Notes: generated by a model from the letters alone, not told the origin. A stretch of 64,000 nt of DNA from Anditalea andensis (GCF_000714815.1 NZ_JMIH01000023.1:310001-374000); one strand, 5' to 3'. Shown: positions 10,402 to 20,791, counted from the first letter of the stretch. Made by a program: numbers and translations.

Positions 10402-10425
10402 TAGTTTATATATAAACATTTATCC

Positions 10426-10474
10426 AAAGTAAGCTAAGACACTTAGAAAATATAATGTCTTGGCTTACTTTTTT
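10426..10474 (+). terminator. serS terminator
   Basis: A 16-bp stem is formed by 10426-10441 and 10456-10471, with one T-G wobble and a 14-base loop. A T run follows to 10474. It starts 25 bases after the serS stop. Confidence 0.8.
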
Positions 10475-10652
10475 CATGTCTTTAACGCATTTAAAAACCA
10501 CCTACAGCACCATTTTTTTTGAGACTTCCATTTGTCCAATTGGATGTTTTATAGTATTCCCATTAATTATGGTATTTTTGTTTAAACCTCAAAATCTTGA
10601 CATACGTTATAGATTTTGGTTTACAGTATCCATAAAAAAAACAAATGTCTTT

Positions 10653-12776
10653 ATGAACAAAAAAATAATACTAAGTGCTGCAGCCTGCCTCACCATGACA
10701 GCTGGAGCATATGCACAAATGGACATGAAACTCTCCTATCCCTCCACTTTTAAATCAGATCATGTAGACGAATACTGGAACGAAAAGGTCCCAGATCCCT
10801 ATAGATGGCTGGAAGATGACAATGCTGAAGAGACGAAATCATGGGTAAAAGAGCAAAACAAACTCACTTTCGATTACCTCAGTAAAATATCTTTCAGAGA
10901 CCAGATCCGGGAGCAGCTCCAAGAAGTCTGGAATTATGAAAAAGTTAGTGCCCCTACCAGATATGGCGAATACACTTATTTCTCCAAAAATGATGGATTA
11001 CAAAATCAGTCTATCCTCTACCGAAAGAAAGGGGAAAACGGTAAGGAAGAAGTATTTTTAGATCCCAACAAGCTATCTGAAGATGGCTCTTCTTCACTCG
11101 GAGGTGCCGGATTTACCAAGGATGGATCCTTATTTGCATATGCCGTATCGGTAGCAGGATCTGACTGGAGGGATATCTATGTAATGGATACCAAGACAAA
11201 AGAACTGAAAAAAGATAAGATCCAAGATGCTAAATTTACCGGTATCGCATGGAAAGGCAATGAAGGCTTTTACTACAGCACTTACGAAAAACCGGGAGGA
11301 AGTAAATTATCTGCATTAACCAATAACCATAAATTATATTACCATAAACTGGGTACAGACCAGTCTGAAGACAAACTCATCTTTGGTGATGACAATGATC
11401 CCCGCAGATACGTAGGTGCCAATGTCACAGAAGACCAGCAGTATTTGATCATTTCTGCGGCCAATAGTACCACAGGCAATGAGCTGTATTTTCAAAATCT
11501 TAAAGATCCAAATTCAAAGATTGTCCCATTGGTAAAAGGGATGGAAAACACCCATTATGTAATCCACTCCAAAGATAATTCCATATTTATCTTTACCAAC
11601 CTGAATGCTCCGAATAACAAGATTGTAAAAACGGATATATCTAAACTGGCACCTGAAAACTGGACCGACCTTATACCGGAAACGGAAAACGTGCTGAGCC
11701 CATCTACCGGCGGCGGAAAAATATTTGCCTCTTACCTGAAAGATGCCATTACAGAAGTGAAGCAGTTCGACCTTCAGGGAAAGGAAGAGCGGACCATAAA
11801 GCTACCGGGCGTAGGTACTGCGGGAGGATTTTCGGCCAAGCAAAATGAAGATCATCTATACTATTCATTTACATCCTATATCACACCGGGCACTATCTAT
11901 AAATATGATATAGCTTCAGGAAACAGCGAATTATATATCAAGCCGGACGTGAAGTTTAATCCCGATGACTATGAAAGTAAGCAGGTATTTTTTACAAGTA
12001 AAGACGGAACTCGCGTTCCCATGATTATTACGCATAAAAAAGGTCTTGAGCTGAATGGCAAAAACCCTACAATGTTATATGCCTATGGTGGATTTGGCGT
12101 AAGCCTTACTCCCTCATTCAGCGTAGCCAATACCGTTTGGTTGGACAAAGGCGGTATTTATGCAGTACCTAACCTTAGAGGTGGCGGAGAATATGGCGAT
12201 AAATGGCACAAAGCAGGCACTAAACTTCAAAAGCAAAACGTATTTGATGACTTCATAGCCGCTGCCGAATATCTGATTTCCCAAAACTATACTTCTTCGG
12301 ATTACCTTGCCATCAGCGGCGGAAGTAACGGTGGATTATTGGTAGGTGCTACCATGACCCAAAGACCGGAACTTGCAAAAGTAGCCTTTCCTGCAGTAGG
12401 AGTGATGGATATGCTTAGATACCATCAGTTTACCGCTGGTGCCGGTTGGGCATATGACTATGGCACAGCTGATGACAGCGAAGAGATGTACCGGTATCTT
12501 AAAAAATATAGCCCTGTTCATAATCTTACTCCAGGAGTAGCATATCCTGCCACTATGGTCACCACTGCTGACCATGATGACCGTGTAGTTCCGGCACATT
12601 CATTTAAATTTGCATCCCATCTTCAGGATGCTCATGCCGGAGACCAACCGGTTCTGATCAGGATTGAAACCAATGCTGGCCATGGCGCTGGAAAACCCAC
12701 CAGCAAAATCATAGATGAAGTGGCAGACAAGTTTTCTTTTGCCTGGTATAACATGGGTGTGGATCCAACAAAATAA
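10653..12776 (+). CDS. Prolyl oligopeptidase family serine protease (S9A), exported
   Basis: A 707-residue S9A peptidase that cleaves short peptides after proline. The signal peptide MNKKIILSAAACLTMTAG... ends near AYAQ, which decides the start at 10653, although the frame is open to 10455. An N-terminal helix and seven-bladed propeller (about residues 30-420) precede the alpha/beta hydrolase domain. The nucleophile is Ser558 in SGGSNGGLLVG, the acid is in ADHDDRVVP, and the His in NAGHGAGKP. All three catalytic residues are present. The protein probably acts in the periplasm. A bidirectional terminator follows. Confidence 0.93.
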   Translation: MNKKIILSAAACLTMTAGAYAQMDMKLSYPSTFKSDHVDEYWNEKVPDPYRWLEDDNAEETKSWVKEQNKLTFDYLSKISFRDQIREQLQEVWNYEKVSAPTRYGEYTYFSKNDGLQNQSILYRKKGENGKEEVFLDPNKLSEDGSSSLGGAGFTKDGSLFAYAVSVAGSDWRDIYVMDTKTKELKKDKIQDAKFTGIAWKGNEGFYYSTYEKPGGSKLSALTNNHKLYYHKLGTDQSEDKLIFGDDNDPRRYVGANVTEDQQYLIISAANSTTGNELYFQNLKDPNSKIVPLVKGMENTHYVIHSKDNSIFIFTNLNAPNNKIVKTDISKLAPENWTDLIPETENVLSPSTGGGKIFASYLKDAITEVKQFDLQGKEERTIKLPGVGTAGGFSAKQNEDHLYYSFTSYITPGTIYKYDIASGNSELYIKPDVKFNPDDYESKQVFFTSKDGTRVPMIITHKKGLELNGKNPTMLYAYGGFGVSLTPSFSVANTVWLDKGGIYAVPNLRGGGEYGDKWHKAGTKLQKQNVFDDFIAAAEYLISQNYTSSDYLAISGGSNGGLLVGATMTQRPELAKVAFPAVGVMDMLRYHQFTAGAGWAYDYGTADDSEEMYRYLKKYSPVHNLTPGVAYPATMVTTADHDDRVVPAHSFKFASHLQDAHAGDQPVLIRIETNAGHGAGKPTSKIIDEVADKFSFAWYNMGVDPTK

Positions 12777-12832
12777 AATACGAAGGTAGTATTATGAAGA
12801 AAACAGGTGCTAAGTGAAAGGAAGGATGTATT

Positions 12833-12866
12833 AAAAAAAGGATGGCTGAAAGCCGTCCTTTTTTTG
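12833..12866. terminator. Bidirectional terminator after the oligopeptidase gene
   Basis: GGATGGCT at 12840-12847 pairs with AGCCGTCC at 12851-12858 (one G-T pair) around a GAA loop. It is flanked by an A run on the left and a T run on the right. Confidence 0.8.
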
Positions 12867-12879
12867 TCATCTATTTAAT

Positions 12880-13071
12880 CTAGACGATTGATAGCAGATG
12901 ATAGAGGACATAAAATGATAATGCCGCTACTCCATAAATATAAATGACTTTTAAGCGGTTTCCTCTGTCAAGAAACCAAAGCACGTACACCGGTCTGATC
13001 ATCCCCATCAAGATAAAAAATAAGGACAGGTAGACCAGTAATAGTAATATGATCGAAAAGGCTTGTAGCAT
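12880..13071 (-). CDS. Small two-to-three-helix membrane protein
   Basis: A 63-residue hydrophobic protein. It has one strong transmembrane helix near the N-terminus (about residues 4-24) and another at the C-terminus (about 43-60), linked by a charged turn LDRGNRLK. The frame extends to 13104 only through a TTG that overlaps the infB terminator, so the ATG at 13071 is preferred. I do not recognise a family or function. It lies directly after the terminator of the rimP-nusA-infB operon and is probably transcribed separately or by read-through. Confidence 0.55.
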   Translation of the reverse strand: MLQAFSIILLLLVYLSLFFILMGMIRPVYVLWFLDRGNRLKVIYIYGVAALSFYVLYHLLSIV

Positions 13072-13101
13072 TACAGCATACTCATTAGCAATTATACCCA
13101 A

Positions 13102-13127
13102 CAAAAAGGGGCAGTAAAACTGCCCCT
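13102..13127 (-). terminator. Terminator of the rimP-nusA-infB operon
   Basis: AGGGGCAG at 13107-13114 pairs perfectly with CTGCCCCT at 13120-13127 around a 5-base loop. The minus-strand transcript continues into a T run (13102-13106), 25 bases after the infB stop. Confidence 0.85.
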
Positions 13128-13151
13128 AATATAAATAGATATCCGAAATTT

Positions 13152-16100
13152 CTATTTTTTTCTCTTTATTTCCTGCATGGTGTAGCCTTCTATGATATCG
13201 TCTACTTCGATGTTGTTATACCCTTTGATAGATATACCACATTCGTATCCGGCTTTCACTTCAGCTACATCATCTTTGAATCGCTTCAGCTGATCGATCT
13301 CACCGTCATGGATTACGATACCGTCACGGATCACTCTGATCTTGTTCTTCCTGGTCACGAAGCCGTCAGTTACATAACAACCCGCTACTGTACCCACTTT
13401 AGTGATTTTGAAGATTTCTCTCACCTGTATATTTCCAGTGATGACTTCTTCGAAAGTAGGCTCCAGCATACCTTCGATGGCATCCTTGATCTGGTTGATA
13501 GCATCATAGATGATGGAGTAGTGACGGATTTCGATCTCTTCCTGCTCGGCTATCTTCTTGGCATTGCCTGATGGTCTCACTTGGAAACCAAGTATGATCG
13601 CATCAGATGCTGAGGCTAGCAATACATCAGATTCTGAAATCTGTCCAACACCTTTATGTATAATATTTACACTTACTTCATCTTTTGATAGTTTCAATAA
13701 AGAATCGGAAAGTGCCTCCACAGATCCATCCACATCACCTTTGATGATGATGTTAAGTTCCTTAAAGCTACCGATGGCCAATCTTCTACCGATCTCATCC
13801 AAGGTAATGTGCTTCTTGGTACGCATGCTCTGCTCTCGGTTTATCTGACCTCTCTGGTTGGCGATTTCTCTCGCTTCCCTTTCAGTATCATATACCTTGA
13901 TGATATCACCCGCCTGTGGCGCTCCACTAAGTCCAAGTACCTGTACAGGTGTAGAAGGACCAGCTTCTTTCACTTTTTTACCGGTATGGTCAAACATGGC
14001 CTTCACACGTCCATAGTGTTCACCAGCCAGCATGATATCACCAATCTTTAAAGTTCCAGCCTGTACCATTAGTGTAGATACATAACCTTTTCCTTTATCA
14101 AGAGAGGCTTCCACTACAGTACCGACGGCATTTTTATTTGGATTTGCCTTTAATTCAAGAATTTCAGCTTCCAAAAGTACTTTTTCCAATAAGTCATCTA
14201 TACCTTGACCTGTCTTGGCAGAAATTTCCTGTGACTGATATTTACCACCCCAATCCTCTACGAGTAGGTTCATATTAGCTAATCCTTCTTTGATTTTCTC
14301 AGGATTTGCATTTGGCCTATCCACTTTATTGATCGCAAAGATCATCGGCACACCAGCTACCTGGGCGTGGTTGATGGCTTCTTTGGTCTGTGGCATGATG
14401 CTGTCATCAGCGGCGATTACGATGATAGCCACATCAGTGATCTTAGCACCCCTGGCCCTCATGGCCGTAAATGCCTCGTGACCTGGCGTATCCAGAAATG
14501 CGATCTTATGTCCGTTATCAGTCATCACATCATATGCGCCTATATGCTGGGTAATGCCTCCAGCCTCACCTGATGTCACTTTTGCACTACGGATATAATC
14601 TAGAAGTGATGTTTTACCGTGATCCACGTGACCCATAATGGTCACGATAGGCGCCCTGTCTACTAAATCATCGGGATCATCTTCTATGATGATTTCATTT
14701 TCATCATCATCAGCTTTAGAGAATTCTACTTCATAGTTAAATTCATCTGCTATTATGGTGATAGCTTCAGCATCCAGTCTTTGGTTGATCGAAACGAACA
14801 TACCCAAAGACATACATACAGAGATAATTTCATTAACAGACACATCCAATAGAGAGGCAAGGTCATTGGCCGAAATAAATTCGGTAACCCTTAAGATCTT
14901 TGTTTCCTCTACTCCTTCCTCGCTATCACGGGTCCGTTCAGTCCTTTTATCTCTTCTGTTTTTACCTCCTTTTCCGGATTTACCTCCACCCTGTAGTCTA
15001 GCAAGTGTCTGCTTGATCTGATCTTGGATTTCTTTTTGAGTAGGTTCTGCTTTTTGGAATCGGTTTCCACCTTGGGTTTTACCATACTGGCCGGTACCTC
15101 TTACCCTGTTTGCATTTGCTGCACTTTTAGCAGCCTGGGTGGTCGGTCTGGATCCGCCTGGCGTATTTGCTCCAGGCCTTGGTGTTCCGGCCTGACCTGG
15201 TCTTGGTGCTTGGCCCTGTCCAGGCGCTCCGCCTGTTCTTGGTTGGCCTTCACCAGGTTTTTTATCTATTCTCTTACGAGGTCTCTTTTTCTTTTCTTTG
15301 CCCTTTTCATCGGATGAAGCCACAGGTTTGGACTTTTTCTTAGGCCTATCCTTTGGTAGTTCAATTTTGCCCAGTACAGTAAGTCCCTTTAGCGCATCCG
15401 CTTTTGCAGAAATGACACTTTCAGCAGGTTTACTTTCTTGAACGGCCGGTTTGTCCTCTGATTTTTCTACAGGTTTGTCAATAGGCTTTTCTTTCGGCGT
15501 TTCTTTCGGCTTTTCCGCTACGGGTGATGGTGTTTTGATAGGCTTTTCAGCCGGAGCTTCAGTCTTAGCAGGAGTATCACTTTGAGCTGCTGGTTTGGGA
15601 GCTTGCTCCTTGATTGGTTCAGAAGATTCAGGTTTTGCGATTTCTTGAGACTGAGGCTTCACAGCCTTAGGTTCTGGGGAAGATTGCTCTTCTTTCTTAG
15701 GTTCAGCTTTCACTTCAGCTTTTACTTCCTTCTCCTCTTTGGCAGCTGGTGGAGCTGATACTGGTGGCGCAGGGGTAGGAGCTGGTTTTGGTTCTGGTTT
15801 AGGCTCTTCTTTCTTTTCTACAGGCTTTTTCCTGTCCAGATCGATTTTGCCCACTACTTTTATACCCTGTAGCTTAGGGGCTTCTGCAGAAACTCTCTCA
15901 GCTTCTGGCTTGTCAGCTTCTTTCTTCTCCTCAGCTTTTGGAGCCTGTTTTACAGGTTGTTCTTGTTTTTTTTCTCTCTCAGGCTCAGATTCGGATTCCG
16001 CTTTGAGGGTAAACGTTTCATTATGACGTTTGCCTATGGAAAGATTGGATGCCTCCTCCTTTTCCTTTGCAGAGGACTTAAACTCCTTGGCCAGCATATG

Positions 16101-16241
16101 AAACTGGTCCTCCGTGATCTTGGAGTTGGGGTTGCTCTCTACATCAAATCCTTTTTTAGCCATAGAATCCACCAGCGTAGAAATACCTACGTTGAGTTTT
16201 CTGGCTACCTGGCCTAATCGCATCATTTTTTCTTCTGACAT
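13152..16241 (-). CDS. infB: Translation initiation factor IF-2
   Basis: A 1029-residue GTPase that delivers initiator tRNA to the 30S subunit. The N-terminal IF2_N helix-turn-helix ([18 protein letters not shown]) is followed by about 380 residues of low-complexity Lys/Glu/Pro/Ala sequence and a Gly/Arg-rich stretch, longer than in E. coli but usual for Bacteroidota. The G domain shows G1 [15 protein letters not shown]3 [16 protein letters not shown] and G4 NKVDRP. Domains II-IV follow to the C-terminus. It is the last gene of rimP-nusA-infB. A possible internal promoter element lies at 16276-16283. Confidence 0.97.
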   Translation of the reverse strand: MSEEKMMRLGQVARKLNVGISTLVDSMAKKGFDVESNPNSKITEDQFHMLAKEFKSSAKEKEEASNLSIGKRHNETFTLKAESESEPEREKKQEQPVKQAPKAEEKKEADKPEAERVSAEAPKLQGIKVVGKIDLDRKKPVEKKEEPKPEPKPAPTPAPPVSAPPAAKEEKEVKAEVKAEPKKEEQSSPEPKAVKPQSQEIAKPESSEPIKEQAPKPAAQSDTPAKTEAPAEKPIKTPSPVAEKPKETPKEKPIDKPVEKSEDKPAVQESKPAESVISAKADALKGLTVLGKIELPKDRPKKKSKPVASSDEKGKEKKKRPRKRIDKKPGEGQPRTGGAPGQGQAPRPGQAGTPRPGANTPGGSRPTTQAAKSAANANRVRGTGQYGKTQGGNRFQKAEPTQKEIQDQIKQTLARLQGGGKSGKGGKNRRDKRTERTRDSEEGVEETKILRVTEFISANDLASLLDVSVNEIISVCMSLGMFVSINQRLDAEAITIIADEFNYEVEFSKADDDENEIIIEDDPDDLVDRAPIVTIMGHVDHGKTSLLDYIRSAKVTSGEAGGITQHIGAYDVMTDNGHKIAFLDTPGHEAFTAMRARGAKITDVAIIVIAADDSIMPQTKEAINHAQVAGVPMIFAINKVDRPNANPEKIKEGLANMNLLVEDWGGKYQSQEISAKTGQGIDDLLEKVLLEAEILELKANPNKNAVGTVVEASLDKGKGYVSTLMVQAGTLKIGDIMLAGEHYGRVKAMFDHTGKKVKEAGPSTPVQVLGLSGAPQAGDIIKVYDTEREAREIANQRGQINREQSMRTKKHITLDEIGRRLAIGSFKELNIIIKGDVDGSVEALSDSLLKLSKDEVSVNIIHKGVGQISESDVLLASASDAIILGFQVRPSGNAKKIAEQEEIEIRHYSIIYDAINQIKDAIEGMLEPTFEEVITGNIQVREIFKITKVGTVAGCYVTDGFVTRKNKIRVIRDGIVIHDGEIDQLKRFKDDVAEVKAGYECGISIKGYNNIEVDDIIEGYTMQEIKRKK

Positions 16242-16275
16242 ACGCTAAAACCTATTGCTAATTATTTTTATGGTG

Positions 16276-16283
16276 CAAATATA
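16276..16283 (-). promoter_or_regulatory. Possible internal -7 promoter element before infB
   Basis: On the minus strand this reads TATATTTG, a match to the Bacteroidota TAnnTTTG -7 element, in the 72-base gap between nusA and infB. No -33 TTTG was found at the right distance, so it is weak. Confidence 0.3.
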
Positions 16284-16313
16284 ACGCCTTTATTAATAAT
16301 ATGACGCTAATAC

Positions 16314-17561
16314 CTACTGTTCAAATTCTGTTCTTAATATTCTGAAGATTTCGTCAATGGTTTCCTCTTCCAGTTCAGTCCTTCGGGTAAGGTCTTCTTT
16401 GGTTAGTGCCAATACACTCTTAGCAGTATCTAATCCGGTTTTCTTAAGTTCCAGGATCACCCAATCCTCGATTTCATCAGAGAATTCACTTAAGTCAACA
16501 TCTTCCTCCTCTTCATATTCTGAAAGTTCCCGGAACACATCAATTTCATACCCTACCAGCCTGCTGGCCAGACGGATATTAAAACCTCCCTTACCTATCG
16601 CTAAAGATACTTGATCCGGTTTTAAAAACACAGATAGCCTCTTTTGTTCTTCATTGGCTTGAATGGAACTTACTTTGGCAGGACTGAGGGCTCTGGAAAC
16701 ATATAAATCCAGATTATCCGTATAATTGATTACATCTATATTCTCATTTTGCAGCTCTCTCACCACAGCATGTATCCTGCTTCCCTTCATACCGACACAT
16801 GCTCCTACCGGATCGATTCTGTCATCATAGGATTCCACAGCTACTTTAGCCCTTTCGCCTGGCTCTCTTACTATTTTCTTTATAGTGATCAGGCCATCGT
16901 ACACTTCAGGTACTTCATTTTCAAATAGCCTCTCCAGGAATATAGGTGAAGTTCTTGAGAGAATAATGCGCGGATTGCCATTCACCATTTCCACCTTGTG
17001 GACAATAGCTTTGGCAGTATCACCTTTTCTAAATCTATCTTTTGGGATCTGCTCACTCTTTGGAAGTATAAGCTCATTGCCATCACTGTCCATCAGTAAA
17101 ATTTCCCTTCCCAATATCTGGTAAACCTCAGCAGTGATGATTTCCCCCACCAGCTCTTCGTACTGCTGAAACAAAATATCTTTTTCCAGATCTTTGATCC
17201 TTTGGATCAAGGTCTGTCGGGCCATCATGACAGCCCTTCTGCCAAAATCTTCCAGTTCTATTCTCTCGTAGGTCTCTTCCCCGATCTCAAAATCAGGTTC
17301 AAGCTTTCTGGCTTCGGATAAACTGATCTTATCATGATCCCAAATATCTTCCGAATTATCATCTACTATCTCTCGTATCCTTAAGATCTCCAGGTCACCC
17401 TTATCTGCATTGATGGTAACATCAAAGTTATCATCAGATTCGTATTTTTTACGAATCATAGCTCTGAACACATCCTCTAAGATGCGGATCATAGTAGGCC
17501 GATCAACATTTTTAGATCTTGCAAATTCTGCAAACGATTCTATTAGAATTTTAGCATCCAT
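16314..17561 (-). CDS. nusA: Transcription termination/antitermination protein NusA
   Basis: A 415-residue RNA polymerase-binding factor. The N-terminal polymerase-binding domain is followed by an S1 domain (GEIITAEVYQILGREILL) and two KH domains (VGACVGMKGSRIHAVVRELQ and LAIGKGGFNIRLASRLVGYEIDV). The C-terminus is short and acidic with one helix-hairpin-helix-like segment, so the two acidic repeats of E. coli NusA are not both present; this is normal outside Proteobacteria. The start is 5 bases after the rimP stop, consistent with one operon with rimP and infB. Confidence 0.96.
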   Translation of the reverse strand: MDAKILIESFAEFARSKNVDRPTMIRILEDVFRAMIRKKYESDDNFDVTINADKGDLEILRIREIVDDNSEDIWDHDKISLSEARKLEPDFEIGEETYERIELEDFGRRAVMMARQTLIQRIKDLEKDILFQQYEELVGEIITAEVYQILGREILLMDSDGNELILPKSEQIPKDRFRKGDTAKAIVHKVEMVNGNPRIILSRTSPIFLERLFENEVPEVYDGLITIKKIVREPGERAKVAVESYDDRIDPVGACVGMKGSRIHAVVRELQNENIDVINYTDNLDLYVSRALSPAKVSSIQANEEQKRLSVFLKPDQVSLAIGKGGFNIRLASRLVGYEIDVFRELSEYEEEEDVDLSEFSDEIEDWVILELKKTGLDTAKSVLALTKEDLTRRTELEEETIDEIFRILRTEFEQ

Positions 17562-17566
17562 TGTTT

Positions 17567-18037
17567 TTATTTAAAAGAGACTAATACGATTGATTTTTTT
17601 ATATGCTCCAAAGCTATTTTGGTTTCTTCCTCTGTAGCTTTCTTGCCTTTTTCTTTTTTCTTTACCAAAACTGTGATCGCAGTGGAATCCACTGATGACA
17701 ATGTGCCTTCCAGCTCGCGGCCTTCCAACAACATCACTTTGAGGTTTCTCCCAATGTTCTTCTGGTATTGCCTTTTGCTGCTCAGCGGAAAATCTACGCC
17801 AGGGGAAGAAACTTCCAGGACATAGGGGTCTTCAAAAACCTCCTTAGCCTCCAATTCCTCGCCTACTGCCCTACTTACCTGGGCACAGGCACTGATGTTC
17901 AGACCATTATCAGCATCTATCAATATAGTCAACTGATATTTTCCGCCCTTTTCCCTGATGTCGACATCCACTACGAAATGCTCCTCATCTGGCAAATGCT
18001 TCTCAACTATTTCTTCTACTGTTTGCTTTAAAGCCAT
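17567..18037 (-). CDS. rimP: Ribosome maturation factor RimP
   Basis: A 156-residue protein needed for 30S subunit assembly. It shows the two-domain RimP layout: an alpha/beta N-terminal domain containing SRAVGEELEAKEVFEDPYVLEVSSPGVDFPL, with the signature SSPGVD, then an SH3-like C-terminal domain with GRELEGTLSSVDSTAITV. It is the first gene of the rimP-nusA-infB operon, and its leader contains a strong hairpin. Confidence 0.93.
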   Translation of the reverse strand: MALKQTVEEIVEKHLPDEEHFVVDVDIREKGGKYQLTILIDADNGLNISACAQVSRAVGEELEAKEVFEDPYVLEVSSPGVDFPLSSKRQYQKNIGRNLKVMLLEGRELEGTLSSVDSTAITVLVKKKEKGKKATEEETKIALEHIKKSIVLVSFK

Positions 18038-18059
18038 ATTCCAATTTTAGCATAATGAA

Positions 18060-18082
18060 AGAGGGGACTGCGTGTCCCCTCT
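18060..18082 (-). promoter_or_regulatory. Hairpin in the rimP-nusA-infB leader
   Basis: AGAGGGGAC at 18060-18068 pairs perfectly with GTCCCCTCT at 18074-18082 around a 5-base loop. It lies between the candidate promoter at 18104-18111 and the rimP ATG at 18037, so it would be transcribed in the leader RNA. The T run after it on the minus strand is short. It may act as an attenuator or stabilising hairpin. Confidence 0.5.
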
Positions 18083-18103
18083 TAAAAATCGGCTAAGTAA
18101 GCA

Positions 18104-18111
18104 CAAATGTA
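18104..18111 (-). promoter_or_regulatory. Candidate -7 promoter element of the rimP operon
   Basis: The minus strand reads TACATTTG, a full match to TAnnTTTG, 67 bases before the rimP start. No clear -33 element was seen. Confidence 0.4.
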
Positions 18112-18299
18112 ATAATTTTTTTTACGATAAAAAAGAAATTAATCTTATAGAAATTAGACACTACTTTATTTTTTGGCATTTTTGTGCTATAAAACATATA
18201 GTTTTATTCTGTGGCTGTCAGTTTTCTGGATATTCATTAATTTCATATTTCATCAATTATTTCTAATAAGAAATTCGTTGGTTTTAATAAATTTGTAAG

Positions 18300-19793
18300 A
18301 TGCTCTCGAAAGAACTCAAATTATACAATACCCTATCAAGAAATAAAGAACTGTTTGAACCCATTAGCCCACCTCATGTAGGCATGTATGTGTGTGGTCC
18401 CACTGTCTATGGGGATGCTCATCTGGGACATGCCAGACCTGCAGTCACCTTTGATACTGTAAACCGGTATCTCACCTATTTGGGATATAAGGTTAGGTAT
18501 GTGCGCAACATCACTGATGTGGGACATCTAGAAGCAGATGCGGATGACGGTGAAGACAAAATATCCAAAAAAGCCAAACTGGAACAGCTGGAACCAATGG
18601 AAGTAGCACAGTTTTATACAGACTCCTACCATCGGGATATGGATGCCCTCAATACCCGCAAGCCAAACATAGAACCTAGAGCGACGGGGCATATACCCGA
18701 GCAGATTCAATTGGTAGAAGATATTATCAAAGAAGGATATGCTTATGAAGTGAATGGCAGTGTTTATTTTGATGTGCTTAAATATAATGAGAACCATAAA
18801 TATGGCAAACTTTCCGGACGCGTGGTTGAAGAATTGATTAGCGGAAGCAGAGATCTGGATGGACAGGAAGAAAAGAGAAATTCAATAGATTTTGCCCTTT
18901 GGAAAAAAGCAAGCCCTGAACACCTGATGAAATGGTCCTCTCCCTGGGGATTGGGGTTCCCGGGATGGCACCTGGAGTGCACAGCGATGAGCGGTAAATA
19001 TCTCGGAAAAAAATTTGACATCCATGGAGGTGGGATGGACCTCATGTTTCCCCATCATGAATGTGAGATCGCACAGGGCAATGCCTGTAACCATGAGGAT
19101 CCTGCCAAATACTGGATGCATAATAACATGATCACCATCAATGGCCAGAAAATGGGCAAATCCCTAGGGAACTTCATTACCCTTCAGCAGCTATTTAAAG
19201 GTGAGCACCAGCTATTAGATCAGGCCTATAGCCCTATGACGATCAGATATTTCATCCTTACGGCACACTATAGGTCTACCTTGGATTTTTCGAATGAAGC
19301 TCTGAAAGCAGCCCAAAAAGGTTATAGAAAAATCATCAATGGACTGCGTATAGCTAAGTCTTTACAGTATAAAGATAGTGGGGGCGAGAATATAGATACT
19401 GCACAGGCCCAGCAAATAGAGCAAAACATCCAAAATGCCTTTAAAGCAATGGACGATGATATCAATACAGCCCAGGCAATAGGGTATATCTTCAACCTGC
19501 TCAAAAAAATAAACAGCTGCTATACCGGACAGCTCCAGCCCTCAGTATTTGGAAAAGATGCCTTTAGAAATATGATTTCTACCTACATTACGTTTGTAGA
19601 AGACATACTTGGTCTTACAGAAGAAAAATCTGATATTCAATATAATCTACTGCATGCTTTATTAAACATATATAAAGAGGCAAAAACTGCCCGTGATTAT
19701 GTACAGGTGGACCTAATCAGGGCCGTACTAAAAGACAATGGAATAATAGTCAAAGATATGAAAGATAAAATAGACTGGGCATATGAAGAGTAG
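18300..19793 (+). CDS. cysS: Cysteinyl-tRNA synthetase
   Basis: A 497-residue class I synthetase. The HIGH-type signature is HLGHARP near residue 41, preceded by the zinc-binding Cys32 in YVCGPTVYGDAHLG. Further zinc ligands are in GWHLECTAMS and FPHHECEIAQ. The KMSKS loop is present as KMGKSLGN, a variant with Gly for the first Ser. The C-terminal anticodon-binding domain is complete. The last 11 bases overlap the start of the M28-family lipoprotein gene, suggesting co-transcription. TAAATTTG at 18288-18295 sits almost on the start codon. Confidence 0.96.
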   Translation: MLSKELKLYNTLSRNKELFEPISPPHVGMYVCGPTVYGDAHLGHARPAVTFDTVNRYLTYLGYKVRYVRNITDVGHLEADADDGEDKISKKAKLEQLEPMEVAQFYTDSYHRDMDALNTRKPNIEPRATGHIPEQIQLVEDIIKEGYAYEVNGSVYFDVLKYNENHKYGKLSGRVVEELISGSRDLDGQEEKRNSIDFALWKKASPEHLMKWSSPWGLGFPGWHLECTAMSGKYLGKKFDIHGGGMDLMFPHHECEIAQGNACNHEDPAKYWMHNNMITINGQKMGKSLGNFITLQQLFKGEHQLLDQAYSPMTIRYFILTAHYRSTLDFSNEALKAAQKGYRKIINGLRIAKSLQYKDSGGENIDTAQAQQIEQNIQNAFKAMDDDINTAQAIGYIFNLLKKINSCYTGQLQPSVFGKDAFRNMISTYITFVEDILGLTEEKSDIQYNLLHALLNIYKEAKTARDYVQVDLIRAVLKDNGIIVKDMKDKIDWAYEE

Positions 19794-20760
19794 ATGGTAT
19801 TATTTAACATTACTCGTCTGGATAGTCTCATGCGGCAGAGGAGTGGAGCCAGAAGTAGAAACCGCCCCACCGGATATAGATTTCCCTGAATTTATAGCAG
19901 ATTCGGCTTATTCCTTCATTCAGCGGCAAGTTGATTTCGGTCCTAGGGTACCCAATACCGCCCCACATAGGGAAACTAAGGATTGGCTGGTAGCTAGATT
20001 TGAGCAATACGGTCTTACCGTCACGGAGCAGCAATTTGAAGCAAGGGCATATGATGGCACAAATCTAAACCTTACCAACATAATTGCTTCGTGGAACCCT
20101 CAGGCCTCCAAGCGTATATTGCTGGCAGCACACTGGGACACAAGACCTATGGCAGATAAGGACACACAGAGAATAGACGAACCTATAGACGGTGCAAATG
20201 ATGGAGCAAGTGGTGTCGGAGTTTTGCTGGAAATTGCTAGGGTCATCACTTCAGATGCCAACCAGCCGTCAGTAGGGATAGATTTTATCCTTTTTGATGG
20301 GGAAGATTATGGTGAACCGGAACATACCAATAACCGGAACCAATCACAGATATGGTGGGCACTGGGTTCACAACATTGGTCCAAAACTCCTCACGAGGTA
20401 GGTTATACAGCCTATTATGGCATATTACTGGATATGGTAGGAGGAAAAAATGCCAGGTTTTATAGAGAAGGTTATTCTATGCAATATGCCAAAAATATCG
20501 TACAGAAAGTATGGAACAATGCCCATAACCTAGGTCATGGCGATTTTTTCCAGATGAGAAATGCCGGAGAAATTATAGACGACCATATTTTTGTAAATGA
20601 AATAGCAAAAATCCCAATGATTGATATCATAGATTTTTCTCCTGATTATGGATTCGGGAGATTCCACCATACCCATGATGACAGTATGGACATCATAGAC
20701 AAACGAACGCTGAAAGCAGTAGGAGAAACTGTTTTATATACAATATATCAAGAAAATTAA
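19783..20760 (+). CDS. M28-family lipoprotein, glutaminyl-peptide cyclotransferase-like
   Basis: A 325-residue predicted lipoprotein (WIVSC, lipid Cys17). The body is an M28 zinc-enzyme fold with AAHWDTRP (His117, Asp119), DGANDGASGVG (Asp140), FDGEDYGEPE (Glu174) and a C-terminal HHTHDDSMDIID. The order and the FGPRVPNT segment resemble type II glutaminyl cyclases, which turn N-terminal Gln of exported proteins into pyroglutamate, more than they resemble aminopeptidases. An M28 aminopeptidase remains possible. It overlaps cysS by 11 bases and ends at a strong terminator. Confidence 0.8.
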   Translation: MKSRWYYLTLLVWIVSCGRGVEPEVETAPPDIDFPEFIADSAYSFIQRQVDFGPRVPNTAPHRETKDWLVARFEQYGLTVTEQQFEARAYDGTNLNLTNIIASWNPQASKRILLAAHWDTRPMADKDTQRIDEPIDGANDGASGVGVLLEIARVITSDANQPSVGIDFILFDGEDYGEPEHTNNRNQSQIWWALGSQHWSKTPHEVGYTAYYGILLDMVGGKNARFYREGYSMQYAKNIVQKVWNNAHNLGHGDFFQMRNAGEIIDDHIFVNEIAKIPMIDIIDFSPDYGFGRFHHTHDDSMDIIDKRTLKAVGETVLYTIYQEN

Positions 20761-20791
20761 AAAAAGATGAGCTGATTGCTCATCTTTTTTT
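20761..20791 (+). terminator. Terminator of the cysS-M28 pair
   Basis: AAAAAGATGAGC at 20761-20772 pairs with GCTCATCTTTTT at 20778-20789 around a 5-base loop, ending in a T run directly after the stop codon. Confidence 0.85.

Noticed and set aside
15250-16050. Repetitive Lys/Glu/Pro stretches as a tandem repeat or foreign insertion
   Set aside because: They are the low-complexity N-terminal region of IF-2, in frame and typical for this phylum.
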